DNA of 29,475 nt from CAZKUR01 sp964556005 (GTDB taxonomy: Bacteria; Bacteroidota; Ignavibacteria; Ignavibacteriales; Ignavibacteriaceae). A program made the position numbers and the translations under genes. The DNA is taken from the NCBI GenBank assembly GCA_964556005.1, contig CAZKUR010000050.1:1-29475 (forward strand), read 5' to 3'. The stretch's first letter is position 1; each line of letters begins with the position of its first letter. A model generated the notes under the pieces. The model saw only the letters and a program-made list of their open reading frames with translations. It was not told where the DNA came from and ran no database searches. This document shows positions 15,204 through 23,503 of this stretch, one piece after another.

Positions 15204-16649
15204 TTAAAATCTATAAATTGCCGTAAAGAAGAATTGGTTATCTGTAATATCCTGGTAAGTGCGGGAAAGATTTGAGCCGTAGTTATCGCCGAAATTTTGC
15301 CACCATCCGTGTGCATAGGCGAAATCAAATCCAACAGATTGATCAGTAAGGAATCCGAAACCAACAGTAACATATTTTTTATCGTATTTTGAAGGATCAC
15401 CACTGTAAGCAGAAGGCTGAACAAAAAATCCGCCTCTTAATCTTAAGCCGGTTTCAGGTACAGTGTATTCAACTCCCAAATTATAATTAAATACAGATGT
15501 TAACTGATCTTTAATGTTTTTATTAATATCCGCAATTTGGCTGGCATCTAATCCATCCCCGTTGGAAAATTGAGTCTGCGAATAATCAATTAAAGTAGCT
15601 TGACCGGATAAAATTAAACCCTTATAATTCCATGAGAAACCGCCTGCAAGTTCATACGGAGTTGTTATATCATATTGGACATTGTCACTGTAAATATTGT
15701 TATCCTGGTATGTATATCCGCTTCCAAATTGTCCGTAACCGTTTACACTAAAATCTTCTTTGATAGTGAAATTTTTAGGAAATTGAACAGTAACGCCAAA
15801 CCTAGCATTGTCATTTAATTGATAAATAATTCCCAGCTTTGCGTTCCATCCGGAAATATCCCAGTTGAGAACACGGTTAAGGTAAAAAGTTTGGAAATCG
15901 GTTGTTGTCGAATCAGTTGGATCAGTCAGGCCCTGGTAAAGGTTATGGGTATCGTCCTCGTAATAATCATTATTATTAGTATACTTACCGGTTGCTATAT
16001 TAATATTAGCGCCGATAAAAACATTTTTGGAAATTTCAATAGCGCCGGAAAAAGTCCAGTAATTTAATGAACCAGATGAAAGAATATCTCCCGACTGATT
16101 AAGCGACCCGTGAATTGTAGTAATATCATTTGATGAAGCAAGTCCGAGATCATAAGGAATGCCGCTCGGGTTTGGAGGTAATAATAAATAATTGATATAT
16201 GACATATTCGTATTATTAAAGCCGTCAAATTTCATTCTTGCAGTGTAGTTTTTCTCTGTATGGTAAGATAAACCGAACACTAGGCTTCCCTGAATAGTAG
16301 GGACAGGAAATGCAAAACTAATTCTGTTCAGTTTGGTATTGGAGTTAGAAGCATTTGTTTCGTTATTAAAAAAAGTAGTATTATTCTTGTAGCTTAAGTA
16401 ACTCAAATTGCCTGAAATTTCCATCTTCTTAAGCAGACCAAATCCGGCAGGATTAAAAAATGCAGCCGAAGCATCATCGCTAAGGCCGATATAAGCATCT
16501 CCCATTCCCAAGGCCCTTGCGTTTGAGCCCAATCCCGGTGTGGCTAATCTTAAGGCATCATTTGCATTTTGAGCTACAGAATTATTAAAAGATATAATGA
16601 TTGAAAAAGATAAAATCAAAAAACCGTATTTTTTGAGTAATTGTTCCAT
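15204..16649 (-). CDS. Outer-membrane beta-barrel protein (FadL/PorV-like)
   Basis: This 481-aa protein has a signal peptide (about 1-26, ending NSVAQ). The segment LGSNARALGMGDAYIGLSDD and then ASAAFFNPAGFGLL is typical of the OmpP1/FadL and PorV/UPF0164 group of outer-membrane proteins. The rest is alternating beta strands with Gly, Tyr and Asn-rich turns, and it ends in an aromatic residue (FFTAIYRF), as barrels do. FadL-type proteins pass hydrophobic compounds across the outer membrane, while PorV works in T9SS cargo attachment. The sequence alone does not choose between these. The ATG shares one base with the stop of the upstream lipoprotein (TAATG), so the barrel is translationally coupled to it. 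Confidence 0.82.
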   Translation of the reverse strand: MEQLLKKYGFLILSFSIIISFNNSVAQNANDALRLATPGLGSNARALGMGDAYIGLSDDASAAFFNPAGFGLLKKMEISGNLSYLSYKNNTTFFNNETNASNSNTKLNRISFAFPVPTIQGSLVFGLSYHTEKNYTARMKFDGFNNTNMSYINYLLLPPNPSGIPYDLGLASSNDITTIHGSLNQSGDILSSGSLNYWTFSGAIEISKNVFIGANINIATGKYTNNNDYYEDDTHNLYQGLTDPTDSTTTDFQTFYLNRVLNWDISGWNAKLGIIYQLNDNARFGVTVQFPKNFTIKEDFSVNGYGQFGSGYTYQDNNIYSDNVQYDITTPYELAGGFSWNYKGLILSGQATLIDYSQTQFSNGDGLDASQIADINKNIKDQLTSVFNYNLGVEYTVPETGLRLRGGFFVQPSAYSGDPSKYDKKYVTVGFGFLTDQSVGFDFAYAHGWWQNFGDNYGSNLSRTYQDITDNQFFFTAIYRF

Positions 16650-17155
16650 TAACGCCTCCCGGAGCTGGAATTTCTATTTCCGTTGTTATTTCTGACATTA
16701 TTATTAGAAGAACCTGATGATTTGGAACTGGTTCTTCCTGAACTATTAGCCGAACCTCTGCTTCCTGTATCAGCTGGTTTAGTAACAGTACTGCCTCCGC
16801 TCGGAGAACCTGTGCCGGTGGTTCCAGGTTGCGGAAGCGGTGCATATCCTGGATCACTTGGAGTACCTGGGTTTCTTCCCGTACCAGGGTTTCTTCCACC
16901 GTCAATAGGATCACGAAGCGGTTTAGTCGTTTGTTGATCCCTTGGAGGAGTAGTTGTGCCGGCAGAAGGATAGTTTATCCACCAGGGAACTCCATACCAG
17001 GGGTCAAATGGACCGTAATATTCTTCAGGATAGTAATTGTATTCATCTGTTACATAATAATTATTGTCGCCGGATGTCGAAATTACAGTGTAGCATCCAC
17101 TTAAAAAGAATAACGGAATTAAAAATAAGGCCGAATTAAATAATATCTTTCTCAT
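16649..17155 (-). CDS. Low-complexity lipoprotein, smaller paralogue
   Basis: This 168-aa protein has a lipoprotein signal ending LSGC (lipidated C21). Three regions follow: an acidic, Tyr/Trp-rich stretch (about 30-65, including EEYYGPFDPWYG), a Pro/Gly/Thr-rich middle (PGTGRNPGTPSDPGY), and a Ser/Asn/Arg-rich basic tail ending NSSSGRR. The opening CYTVIST and the GRR end mirror the upstream gene (CYTEIAT ... SGGRR), which suggests the two are diverged copies. No known domain is recognised. It starts six bases after the upstream stop and overlaps the barrel start by one base. The setting suggests an envelope or surface role tied to the barrel; no function is assigned. Confidence 0.78.
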   Translation of the reverse strand: MRKILFNSALFLIPLFFLSGCYTVISTSGDNNYYVTDEYNYYPEEYYGPFDPWYGVPWWINYPSAGTTTPPRDQQTTKPLRDPIDGGRNPGTGRNPGTPSDPGYAPLPQPGTTGTGSPSGGSTVTKPADTGSRGSANSSGRTSSKSSGSSNNNVRNNNGNRNSSSGRR

Positions 17156-17161
17156 TTTATT

Positions 17162-18274
17162 TTATCTCCTTCCGCCTGAATTTCTTGAACCGCTCGAACC
17201 TCTTGAATTGCCTGAACTTCTTGACGGAGGTGAATATGATCTTGACGGAGGATTATAGCTTCTTGGTGCAGAATAAGTCCTATGCGGAGGACTGTAGCTT
17301 CTTGGAGCAGAATAAGTTTTGTGGGATGGATTGTAATTCCTCTGCTGCGGTTTATATTCTCTTTGCGTTCCACTGCTTCTTTGATTTGGTGTTCTCCTTG
17401 CCTGCGGCCGTTCGTATCTGCGGCCATCGTTTCTATTTGCATTATAGCGTGGGTTATAATATCTCCTGTAGACACGGCCGTTACGTTCTATTCGTGTTCT
17501 GTTCTCTTTAATTGTATTTCTGCGGTCAGTACTCCTTTTTGTACCAACGCTTGGAGTAGTAGTTCTGCCTGCTTCCCTTGATCTGATTTGATTTCTATCT
17601 GCAATATTTCCTCGTTTTACATCTGTTTGCGTACCGGCGGTTTGGTTTCTACCTGTTCTATTTAATGTCCCTGCTCCGGAATTGATACCAGCCACAGGCC
17701 CTCTGCCGTTTCCCGGATCTCTTAAACCATCGTTATTTCTCAACCTGAAACCGGTTCCGCTTCTATGCCTGTAATTATAATAGCCGGCGTAATAACCGCC
17801 ATAGTAATATGGATAGTTGTAATATGGATAGTTATAAAAATAGGATGTGTAAAAACCGGGGCCGTACCAGTACCAATAAGGATTGTAAGAGTAATAGCAT
17901 GTACCGCACCAATTCATGTAGTAAAAAGGATCCCACAAGTTCCGGGAATACCAATTCCAACCGAAATCAAAACCAAAATAATATGATGGATAATTCCCTC
18001 CGTAATATCCGCTATATGAAGGATATCCGTAATAATAGTTATTTATGTTTGTTTGACTGGAGTCTTCATAATCGTAAGGATAATAACCGGAATCCTCAGG
18101 TGCGTATGTGTACTCCGAATCAGATGAGGAATCATAATAATAGCCGCTGTCATCGGGCTGTGAATTATTATTAGAATAACCTGAATCCTGAGTAGCTATT
18201 TCTGTATAACAACCTCCAATGAAAAATGTGAATATTAGAAATATCAACAACGAAAAATATTTTACTGGCTTCAT
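17162..18274 (-). CDS. Tyr-rich then Arg/Ser-rich lipoprotein
   Basis: This is a 370-aa protein from the ATG at 18274. A second ATG at 18277 gives 371 aa, but an AGAGG ribosome-binding site sits only three bases before it and six before the inner one. The signal ends FIGGC (lipidated C22). Residues ~25-165 are extremely rich in Tyr, Ser, Gly, Asp and Trp (for example YYGGNYPSYYFGFDFGWNW). Residues ~170-290 are rich in Arg, Asn, Gly and Thr, and the tail is built of SYSPPSR/TYSAPRS repeats ending SGGRR. Charge therefore shifts from acidic to strongly basic along the chain. It is the first gene of a three-gene operon with a shorter paralogue and a barrel. No known family is recognised. An adhesive, scaffold or stalk-like surface role is possible but only a guess. 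Confidence 0.78.
   Translation of the reverse strand: MKPVKYFSLLIFLIFTFFIGGCYTEIATQDSGYSNNNSQPDDSGYYYDSSSDSEYTYAPEDSGYYPYDYEDSSQTNINNYYYGYPSYSGYYGGNYPSYYFGFDFGWNWYSRNLWDPFYYMNWCGTCYYSYNPYWYWYGPGFYTSYFYNYPYYNYPYYYGGYYAGYYNYRHRSGTGFRLRNNDGLRDPGNGRGPVAGINSGAGTLNRTGRNQTAGTQTDVKRGNIADRNQIRSREAGRTTTPSVGTKRSTDRRNTIKENRTRIERNGRVYRRYYNPRYNANRNDGRRYERPQARRTPNQRSSGTQREYKPQQRNYNPSHKTYSAPRSYSPPHRTYSAPRSYNPPSRSYSPPSRSSGNSRGSSGSRNSGGRR
17251..17328 (-). repeat. 39-bp tandem repeat within the lipoprotein tail
   Basis: Two units, 17251-17289 and 17290-17328, share TAGCTTCTTGG(T/A)GCAGAATAAG and encode 13-residue TYSAPRSYxPPxR units. A shorter 21-bp repeat (CTTGACGGAGG at 17220 and again at 17241) follows and encodes SYSPPSR-type units. 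The period is in frame, so copy-number changes would lengthen or shorten the tail without frameshift. Confidence 0.7.
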
Positions 18275-18344
18275 CATATGCCTCTTCCAAAATTTTCTTT
18301 ATCATAATATCTGCAAAAAGTACGCCTAAAAAAAGCTAAAAAAA

Positions 18345-18366
18345 CATCAATTACCGGCAATTGATG
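18345..18366 (-). terminator. Rho-independent terminator of the beta-barrel gene at 18521-19300
   Basis: A perfect 8-bp stem, CATCAATT (18345-18352) with AATTGATG (18359-18366), closes the loop ACCGGC. On the minus strand it runs into TTTTTTTAGC. It lies about 155 bp past the stop at 18521 and just upstream of the next minus-strand operon, so it should separate the two transcripts. Confidence 0.75.
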
Positions 18367-18387
18367 ATGCATACTTTTTTATAATGT

Positions 18388-18417
18388 ATACTTTTATAAA
18401 CTAAATGTATAAAGTAT
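18388..18417. repeat. AT-rich inverted repeat between barrel gene and terminator
   Basis: ATACTTTTATA (18388-18398) is mirrored by TATAAAGTAT (18408-18417). A further direct copy, ATACTTTTTTATAA, starts at 18371, 17 bases before the first arm. The AT-rich hairpin would be weak as RNA, and no function is evident. Confidence 0.4.
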
Positions 18418-18520
18418 TCTACAAAGATCGATTGTGGATGTTTCACTAATGAGTTGATTTTTTCAGAAAAGTGACGATAGGTTTAATTATTTATTAAGTG
18501 ATTTGAAGTACAGAAAAGAA

Positions 18521-19300
18521 TCAATTGAAAATGCTTTTAATGTACTCAATTCTTATCGCCCTGTCGGCTCCGCTCGGGCTCCACTTTTTATTGTCCAATA
18601 AGTCTCTCAGGTCAAAACCAACTGTAAATCCCTGACCAAGTACCCATCTTACCCCGACATTTAAATAACCGTTACCTTTTCCATAATAGTCGTTTAGATT
18701 GTTGTCATTTAAGGCAAAATTATAATCACATACCAGCGAGACCGAAGATCCAATAGTTTTTTCAAACCCTACAAAAAGGTTTGCAAAATTATCTCCATCT
18801 TTGCCTTCAAGTGAATAATTAACGGTTCCATGCAAGCTGAGATAACCAAGGAAACTAAAATTTTTACTAACAGCACCAAAAAATCCAGGCGATTTGATCG
18901 CATATCTGCTTGTCGAATCGAAGTAAATCCCTTTACCCTGGGAGTCAAATCCTAAAGTAACAGCCGGTATAGTTGTAGATTCATTAAAAAGTCTGAACCG
19001 GAAATTTACTCCAGGAAGTTTGTACCACCCCGGAGTTCCGCTGCCGATTATGTTTGACCCGCCGTAAGATATTCCAAAGCTAATGTTATCAAACGCACCG
19101 ACTTCCATCTTAACTATTACTACGCCTGCCGGCATTACTTCCGTTGAAACTCCGACAAAACCTTTCTCTAAAATTCCGGCTGTAGGCATATCAATTAGCG
19201 ACCGGTATTCATATTTTGCCTTTTCACCGGCTGTTCCCTGCGCATGGGTAAAAGCAGGATAAATCAACAAAAGACTAATTAAAGTAAATATTTTATTCAT
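18521..19300 (-). CDS. Outer-membrane beta-barrel protein of unknown function (YjbH-like?)
   Basis: This 259-aa protein has a clear signal peptide (1-20, ending THAQG). Alternating Gly/aromatic beta strands follow, and the basic end is EYIKSIFN. The segment PTAGILEKGFVGVSTEVMPA opens the mature protein, and motifs such as GAFDNISFGISYGG and LGYLSLHGTVNYSLE are typical of outer-membrane barrels. The layout recalls YjbH/MipA-like barrels, but no specific family is certain. GAGGAG lies only two bases before the ATG, so spacing is tight. It is 96 bp downstream of the Ig-like gene on the same strand and could belong to the same transcript as the ATP-grasp gene. Confidence 0.7.
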   Translation of the reverse strand: MNKIFTLISLLLIYPAFTHAQGTAGEKAKYEYRSLIDMPTAGILEKGFVGVSTEVMPAGVVIVKMEVGAFDNISFGISYGGSNIIGSGTPGWYKLPGVNFRFRLFNESTTIPAVTLGFDSQGKGIYFDSTSRYAIKSPGFFGAVSKNFSFLGYLSLHGTVNYSLEGKDGDNFANLFVGFEKTIGSSVSLVCDYNFALNDNNLNDYYGKGNGYLNVGVRWVLGQGFTVGFDLRDLLDNKKWSPSGADRAIRIEYIKSIFN

Positions 19301-19396
19301 GACTCCTCAGCAGGATGTTTTAACAAACTACTTTAATTACACTGGTATAAGATAATAATTTTTAAGGAAATAATGGAAGCAAAATCTAATATTTTT

Positions 19397-19798
19397 TTAT
19401 TTCTTGTTAGAAGAAATATTTAGCTCTATCAATGAAGGTAAAAGTGTTTTCGAACTAATAGTTTTGATGATAATTCCACCGGTTTTATTTTTTGCTTTTA
19501 ATATCAGAAGGCCAGATTTTTTGTTTTCCTCAATAATTGTAACAAGCTCTTTCCCACTAACAAATTCATAAGAAGCGTCAACTGATCGAAAAGGAACATG
19601 CCATCCCATAGCATTAATTGGGATTGCATCTATTTTAATTGTGGAATGATTATCGGCAATTAAGTTTTTTGAACTTGTTGAAAAGGTTACCTCGTAAATA
19701 TTAAATATAAAAAGATATGCTGCAATTCCTGCTGTAAAAATTATAATTATTATTAATAATGAAAGAATTTTATTTCTCCCTTTGTTAATTTTCCGCAC
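19397..19798 (-). CDS. Membrane-anchored Ig-like (invasin-type) periplasmic protein
   Basis: This 133-aa protein starts with a basic segment and one long hydrophobic helix (about 12-32, LSLLIIIIIFTAGIAAYLFIF) that should anchor it in the inner membrane. The rest, ~90 residues, reads as one immunoglobulin-like beta sandwich: SSKNLIADNHSTIKIDAI, GWHVPFRSVDASYEFVSG and GGIIIKTISSKTLLP fit the 'A-D-x-x-S-T' opening of invasin/Big_1-type domains. The start is GTG at 19798, which overlaps the end of the ATP-grasp gene by 14 bases. No better start exists downstream before the helix. The tight coupling suggests that the two proteins work together. No function is known. Confidence 0.7.
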   Translation of the reverse strand: MRKINKGRNKILSLLIIIIIFTAGIAAYLFIFNIYEVTFSTSSKNLIADNHSTIKIDAIPINAMGWHVPFRSVDASYEFVSGKELVTIIEENKKSGLLILKAKNKTGGIIIKTISSKTLLPSLIELNISSNKK

Positions 19799-20699
19799 GT
19801 TTCTGTTTTAGAATTAAATTTTTCATGTTTGAAATAATTTTCCTGACAACATTATCGGGAACGCCGTCTCTATGTTTCGACTGAATCCTCATATCACATT
19901 GATCATTAACATAATCAATAACGGTAAATTTATCTTCATCGGTCAATACGATTTCCGTTGAGAAGAAATCCAGTTCGGCTATTTCGGCAATTTTTTTTGT
20001 TTGCTTGATTAATTTTTTTAAGCTGCTTTGAGTCAAATCATCTTTTGTAAATTCGTAATAGATATGAGTCAAGTCATCCCACCAGGTAGGAATTGTTCTG
20101 CCGAATGACCAGAAGCACCTGAACCAGGTCCGTTTGCCATTTAAAATCGAAGGGTAAATTTTTTCCTGGAGAAGATATTTATCGTCGATGTTTGTTAATC
20201 GTTCCTCTAAAATTTCTTTTAACGTTTCCGCACCTGTTACAACTCCGACGCCACCGCCGGTAGTGTTGCAAGGTTTAATGATAAACGGGCGTCCAAGTAT
20301 AGCTAAATCTTCAACCGATATATAAATATCTTCTTTTTCGGTATGCGGCGGAATAATTATTGAATAAGGAACATTTAATCCTGCAGCTATAAATTCGAGG
20401 TGCATTGTTGCTTTGTCGGTTGCATATTCAATATTTTTATAAGGATTAAATACTCTGCATTTTCTTCTTGTAAGTATTTTCGCAAGCTCATCAAAATCAG
20501 AATCGACATCCGATGCACGGTCGAGATAATAATTAAATGAAAGTTTCCTGTTTGCAACTTCCTCTGTCACATCGGAAATATTATGCTCTCCTATTATGTA
20601 TGTCGAGATGCCTGAGTCCTGCATAATTTCTTCAATCATATCAACAAAATCTTTATCGTACTCCCAGACATATGCGATTGCAAGATCAAACTCTTTCAT
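19785..20699 (-). CDS. ATP-grasp family ligase of unknown substrate
   Basis: This 304-aa protein carries an ATP-grasp fold. K142 and the glycine loop lie in PFIIKPCNTTGGGVGVV (138-154), the adenine-binding strand is YLLQEKI (175-181), and the Mg-binding residues are E249 in FSTEIVL and D262/N265 in FTVIDYVNDQ. The N-terminal ~100 residues (FNYYLDRASDVDSDFDELAKIL) form the pre-ATP-grasp and substrate side. The pattern is RimK-like. Such enzymes activate a carboxylate as an acyl phosphate and join it to an amine or thiol, but the substrate here is not evident. It is the first gene before the Ig-like membrane protein (14-base overlap) and then the barrel gene. No signal peptide is seen, so it is cytoplasmic. 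It is divergent from the TPR gene at 20892. Confidence 0.82.
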   Translation of the reverse strand: MKEFDLAIAYVWEYDKDFVDMIEEIMQDSGISTYIIGEHNISDVTEEVANRKLSFNYYLDRASDVDSDFDELAKILTRRKCRVFNPYKNIEYATDKATMHLEFIAAGLNVPYSIIIPPHTEKEDIYISVEDLAILGRPFIIKPCNTTGGGVGVVTGAETLKEILEERLTNIDDKYLLQEKIYPSILNGKRTWFRCFWSFGRTIPTWWDDLTHIYYEFTKDDLTQSSLKKLIKQTKKIAEIAELDFFSTEIVLTDEDKFTVIDYVNDQCDMRIQSKHRDGVPDNVVRKIISNMKNLILKQKRAEN

Positions 20700-20840
20700 T
20701 CAAATACTTAAATTATTACAAAGAATACTTTAGTATATTTACGTATAAAAAGTAAATATTTTTAAAAATTAAATTTAACAAGAAATTTATTTTAATTACC
20801 TCAAGTTGTAAAGATCAATTTTAGCGAGGCTATTATTACC

Positions 20841-20870
20841 TTGTTATTATACAGCTTTAATAATATTTTG
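20841..20870 (+). promoter_or_regulatory. Possible promoter of the TPR/DUF4292/EnvC operon
   Basis: TTG (20841-20843) is followed after 20 bases by TATTTTG (20864-20870), one T short of the Bacteroidota TAnnTTTG -7 box. The ATG lies 21 bases further on. Position and spacing fit, but the match is imperfect. Confidence 0.3.
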
Positions 20871-20891
20871 AATAACTAACCTAAGAATTAT

Positions 20892-22712
20892 ATGATCATT
20901 TTGATGAGATATGTATTAATTTTTGCAGCGATTGTAACCCTAATCGGCTGCTCTTCCGAAAAAGAAATTACCAAATCGAGCGACAAAAAAAGCGAAAGTG
21001 CAGGAATTTTTTCTGAGAATGATAAAAATGAATCGCTCGAGCATTTTATCGATGGTTCGATCGCAGAATCTAAAGGCGATTATGCATCCGCAATTTTAGA
21101 ATACCAGGATGCACTGAGATTAAATAAGGATGCAGGAATTTATTATGCAATTGCAAAGAATTATTTCTTCCTGGATAAAATTCCCTTGGCTATTCAAAAT
21201 ATAAAACAAGCAATCGGTTTGGATTCAAACGAAGTCGATTATTATGAACTTCTTTCTAATATTTTTTCAGCGGCCGGGCAATATGACTCTTCGGCATCCG
21301 CTCTAAATAAATTAATCAGCATTGATTCTTCCAGGGTAGATGCTTACTACGAGCTTGCCAGGATTTATGAAACCTCGAAACCACTTATGGCACTGACAAT
21401 TTATAATAAATTACTCAATAGAACCGGGCCGGAATGGAACGTACTAATCAGAATTGCCGAGGTGAATGATAAACTGGGACGTACAAAAGAATCTATTGAT
21501 AATATTAAAAGACTGCTGTCGCTCGATCCCATGAACGTATCTATCCAGAAACTTCTCGCAAAATATTACCAGCGCAACAAAGAATATGATGAGGCAATTA
21601 AAATTCTGAATAACATAATTCAATTGACTCCCGATGATCTTGATGCGCGTAAGCAATTAGCTCAGGTTTATATTGAACAGAACGATTGGAAGTCGGCAGC
21701 AAAAGAATTTTCCTCAATAATTACAAATAAAAATGTTCCGTTTCAAACTAAATTAAGAATAGGCGATTCCTATTTTGCCCAATCTTTAAAAGACAGCACT
21801 CTTTTACCGGTGGCTAAAAACTTCTTTGAAACTATAAATAAAGACACAACTAACTGGCAGGTAAAAATGTACCTCGCCGCTATTGCTCTGAATGAAGGAA
21901 AAGATTCTGCAGCAATCGATAATTTTAAAAAGGTTACGGAACTTGCAAACTGGAATGTTCAGGCCTGGGTTCATCTCGGCGGGTTATATTACGATAATCA
22001 AAAGTATAACGACGCAGTAATGGTTATGCAAAGAGCAGTTCAATCTTTTCCCGAAAATGAAGTAGTTAATTTAATTCTTGGCTTGTCGCTGGAACAAAGC
22101 GGGAAACATGAAGACGCTGCACAATATCTTGAAAAAGCAGTTCAATTAAATTCCTCCGATGTAAATGCATTATCCGCTTATGCGTACAATTTGAACGAAA
22201 GAAGAAAACCGAAAGAGGCTATTGAATATTTAAAAAGAGCTCTGGTAATTTCACCCGACGATATCAATTTATTAGGTACATTAGGGCTTATATATAATGC
22301 ACAAAAAAGATATGTCGAGTGTGACAGCGTTTATGAACTTGCACTAAAGATAGATTCATCCAATGCATTGATAAATAATAATTATGCTTATTCCTTATCG
22401 GTGAGAGGGATAAAATTGGATGAGGCTTTACGCATGGTGAAAATATCGCTTAAAGCCGAGCCGAAAAATTCAGCTTATCTCGATACTGCCGGGTGGATTT
22501 ATTTTAAATTGGACGATTACAAATCTGCAAAAGATTATATCAGCCAAGCGATAAAAATCGGAGGCGATAGTCCTACAATTTTAGAGCATCTTGGAGATGT
22601 TGAATTTAAAATGGGAGAAAAGGATACTGCCATACAATTATGGCAAAAAGCATACAGTCTCGATAAAACCAATTCCGAACTTAAGCTTAAAATTGAAAAG
22701 GGTGAAATTTGA
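20892..22712 (+). CDS. TPR-repeat lipoprotein
   Basis: This 606-aa protein has a lipoprotein signal (VTLIGC, lipidated C20 from this start). An inner ATG at 20904 (MRYVLIF) would give a 16-residue signal and is an alternative; neither has a good ribosome-binding site. From about residue 47 to the end the chain is a series of tetratricopeptide repeats. Examples are GDYASAILEYQDALRLNKDA, GKHEDAAQYLEKAVQLNSSD and RKPKEAIEYLKRALVISPDD. TPR arrays bind protein partners. Its stop overlaps the start of the DUF4292 gene, and the order TPR protein, DUF4292 lipoprotein, EnvC-like protein recurs in Bacteroidota. It is probably anchored on the periplasmic face of a membrane, possibly as a scaffold in envelope assembly; the precise role is not known. 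Confidence 0.85.
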   Translation: MIILMRYVLIFAAIVTLIGCSSEKEITKSSDKKSESAGIFSENDKNESLEHFIDGSIAESKGDYASAILEYQDALRLNKDAGIYYAIAKNYFFLDKIPLAIQNIKQAIGLDSNEVDYYELLSNIFSAAGQYDSSASALNKLISIDSSRVDAYYELARIYETSKPLMALTIYNKLLNRTGPEWNVLIRIAEVNDKLGRTKESIDNIKRLLSLDPMNVSIQKLLAKYYQRNKEYDEAIKILNNIIQLTPDDLDARKQLAQVYIEQNDWKSAAKEFSSIITNKNVPFQTKLRIGDSYFAQSLKDSTLLPVAKNFFETINKDTTNWQVKMYLAAIALNEGKDSAAIDNFKKVTELANWNVQAWVHLGGLYYDNQKYNDAVMVMQRAVQSFPENEVVNLILGLSLEQSGKHEDAAQYLEKAVQLNSSDVNALSAYAYNLNERRKPKEAIEYLKRALVISPDDINLLGTLGLIYNAQKRYVECDSVYELALKIDSSNALINNNYAYSLSVRGIKLDEALRMVKISLKAEPKNSAYLDTAGWIYFKLDDYKSAKDYISQAIKIGGDSPTILEHLGDVEFKMGEKDTAIQLWQKAYSLDKTNSELKLKIEKGEI

Positions 22713-23503
22713 AAAAAATTTTACTTCCGGCATTATTATTATTATCCGGTTTCCTCCTCTCTGTTTATATTTCCGGCTGTGTTCCATCTAAACCGAGCGA
22801 AGGAGTAGAAATATTACCCGCTGAAAGGCTGATAAACAGGCTTGAAGTTAACAGGAGAAGAATTAGAAACTTTGAGGGAAACGGTACATTCATGGTTAAA
22901 TCCGATGTTTACGATAACAGCGCTTCATTTAGAATTGTACTTGAAAAACCCGATTCAATCTATTTTACTATCATGGGGCCGTTTGGCATTGAATTAGCCC
23001 AGTCTCTATTGACAAAAGATAATTTTCTATTTTATGATGTTATTCATAACACTGCCTATGAAGGTAAAGTTGACAGCCAGATATTAAGAGAAATTTTTAA
23101 AATAGATCTTTCATTCGATGAACTAATGGATGCATTTATCGGAGCGGTTAATCTGACAAACAGGCTTTACAAATCGCCTGATAAATATGCTGTAGACAAT
23201 GATGAATATGTTCTGACATATATTGATTCGCTGACCGGACGGTCGACTCAGTATAGAGTTGACATTAAGCAGCTTGGGATTACCGATTACAAGATTTTTG
23301 ATCAAGATCAGAGTGTGCTTCTGGAAGGCAGGTACTCGGATTTTGGGCTGCTGGAAAATGTTGCAGTACCGTATAGCATAACAATTTCGGATCATCAAAA
23401 TAACCAGCGCATCTCAATAAAGTATAAAAATATGGCTGCAAATAAACCCGATATTTATATCGATTTTAAATTACCGGACGACGTAAAAATTGTAAAATGG
23501 TAA
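22709..23503 (+). CDS. DUF4292 family lipoprotein (LolB/LolA-like fold)
   Basis: This 264-aa protein has a lipoprotein signal ending YISGC (lipidated C24). The mature part (RRIRNFEGNGTFMVKSD, PDSIYFTIMGPFGIELAQS, IDIKQLG-like strands) fits DUF4292, a family related to the LolA/LolB lipoprotein-carrier fold. The start is TTG at 22709, which overlaps the TPR stop as TTGA. AAGGG lies about seven bases upstream, and the Met-Lys-Lys signal begins exactly there, so the non-ATG start is well supported. It is followed by an EnvC-like gene with a 7-base overlap. A role in handling lipids or lipoproteins in the periplasm is inferred from the fold. Confidence 0.82.
   Translation: MKKILLPALLLLSGFLLSVYISGCVPSKPSEGVEILPAERLINRLEVNRRRIRNFEGNGTFMVKSDVYDNSASFRIVLEKPDSIYFTIMGPFGIELAQSLLTKDNFLFYDVIHNTAYEGKVDSQILREIFKIDLSFDELMDAFIGAVNLTNRLYKSPDKYAVDNDEYVLTYIDSLTGRSTQYRVDIKQLGITDYKIFDQDQSVLLEGRYSDFGLLENVAVPYSITISDHQNNQRISIKYKNMAANKPDIYIDFKLPDDVKIVKW

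Noticed and set aside
15194..15424. Minus-strand frame overlapping the end of the barrel gene
   Set aside because: It is another reading frame of the barrel gene, which has the coherent beta-barrel end.
17220..17328. Regularly spaced repeats that could suggest a CRISPR array
   Set aside because: The 39-bp and 21-bp units are in frame, have no spacers and encode SYSPPSR/TYSAPRS protein repeats.
17152..17581. Long open frames in several registers over the lipoprotein gene
   Set aside because: They come from the biased codon use of a repetitive Arg/Ser/Tyr-rich gene. The minus-strand frame with a lipoprotein signal and coupled neighbours is the real one; the others have odd compositions and no start context.
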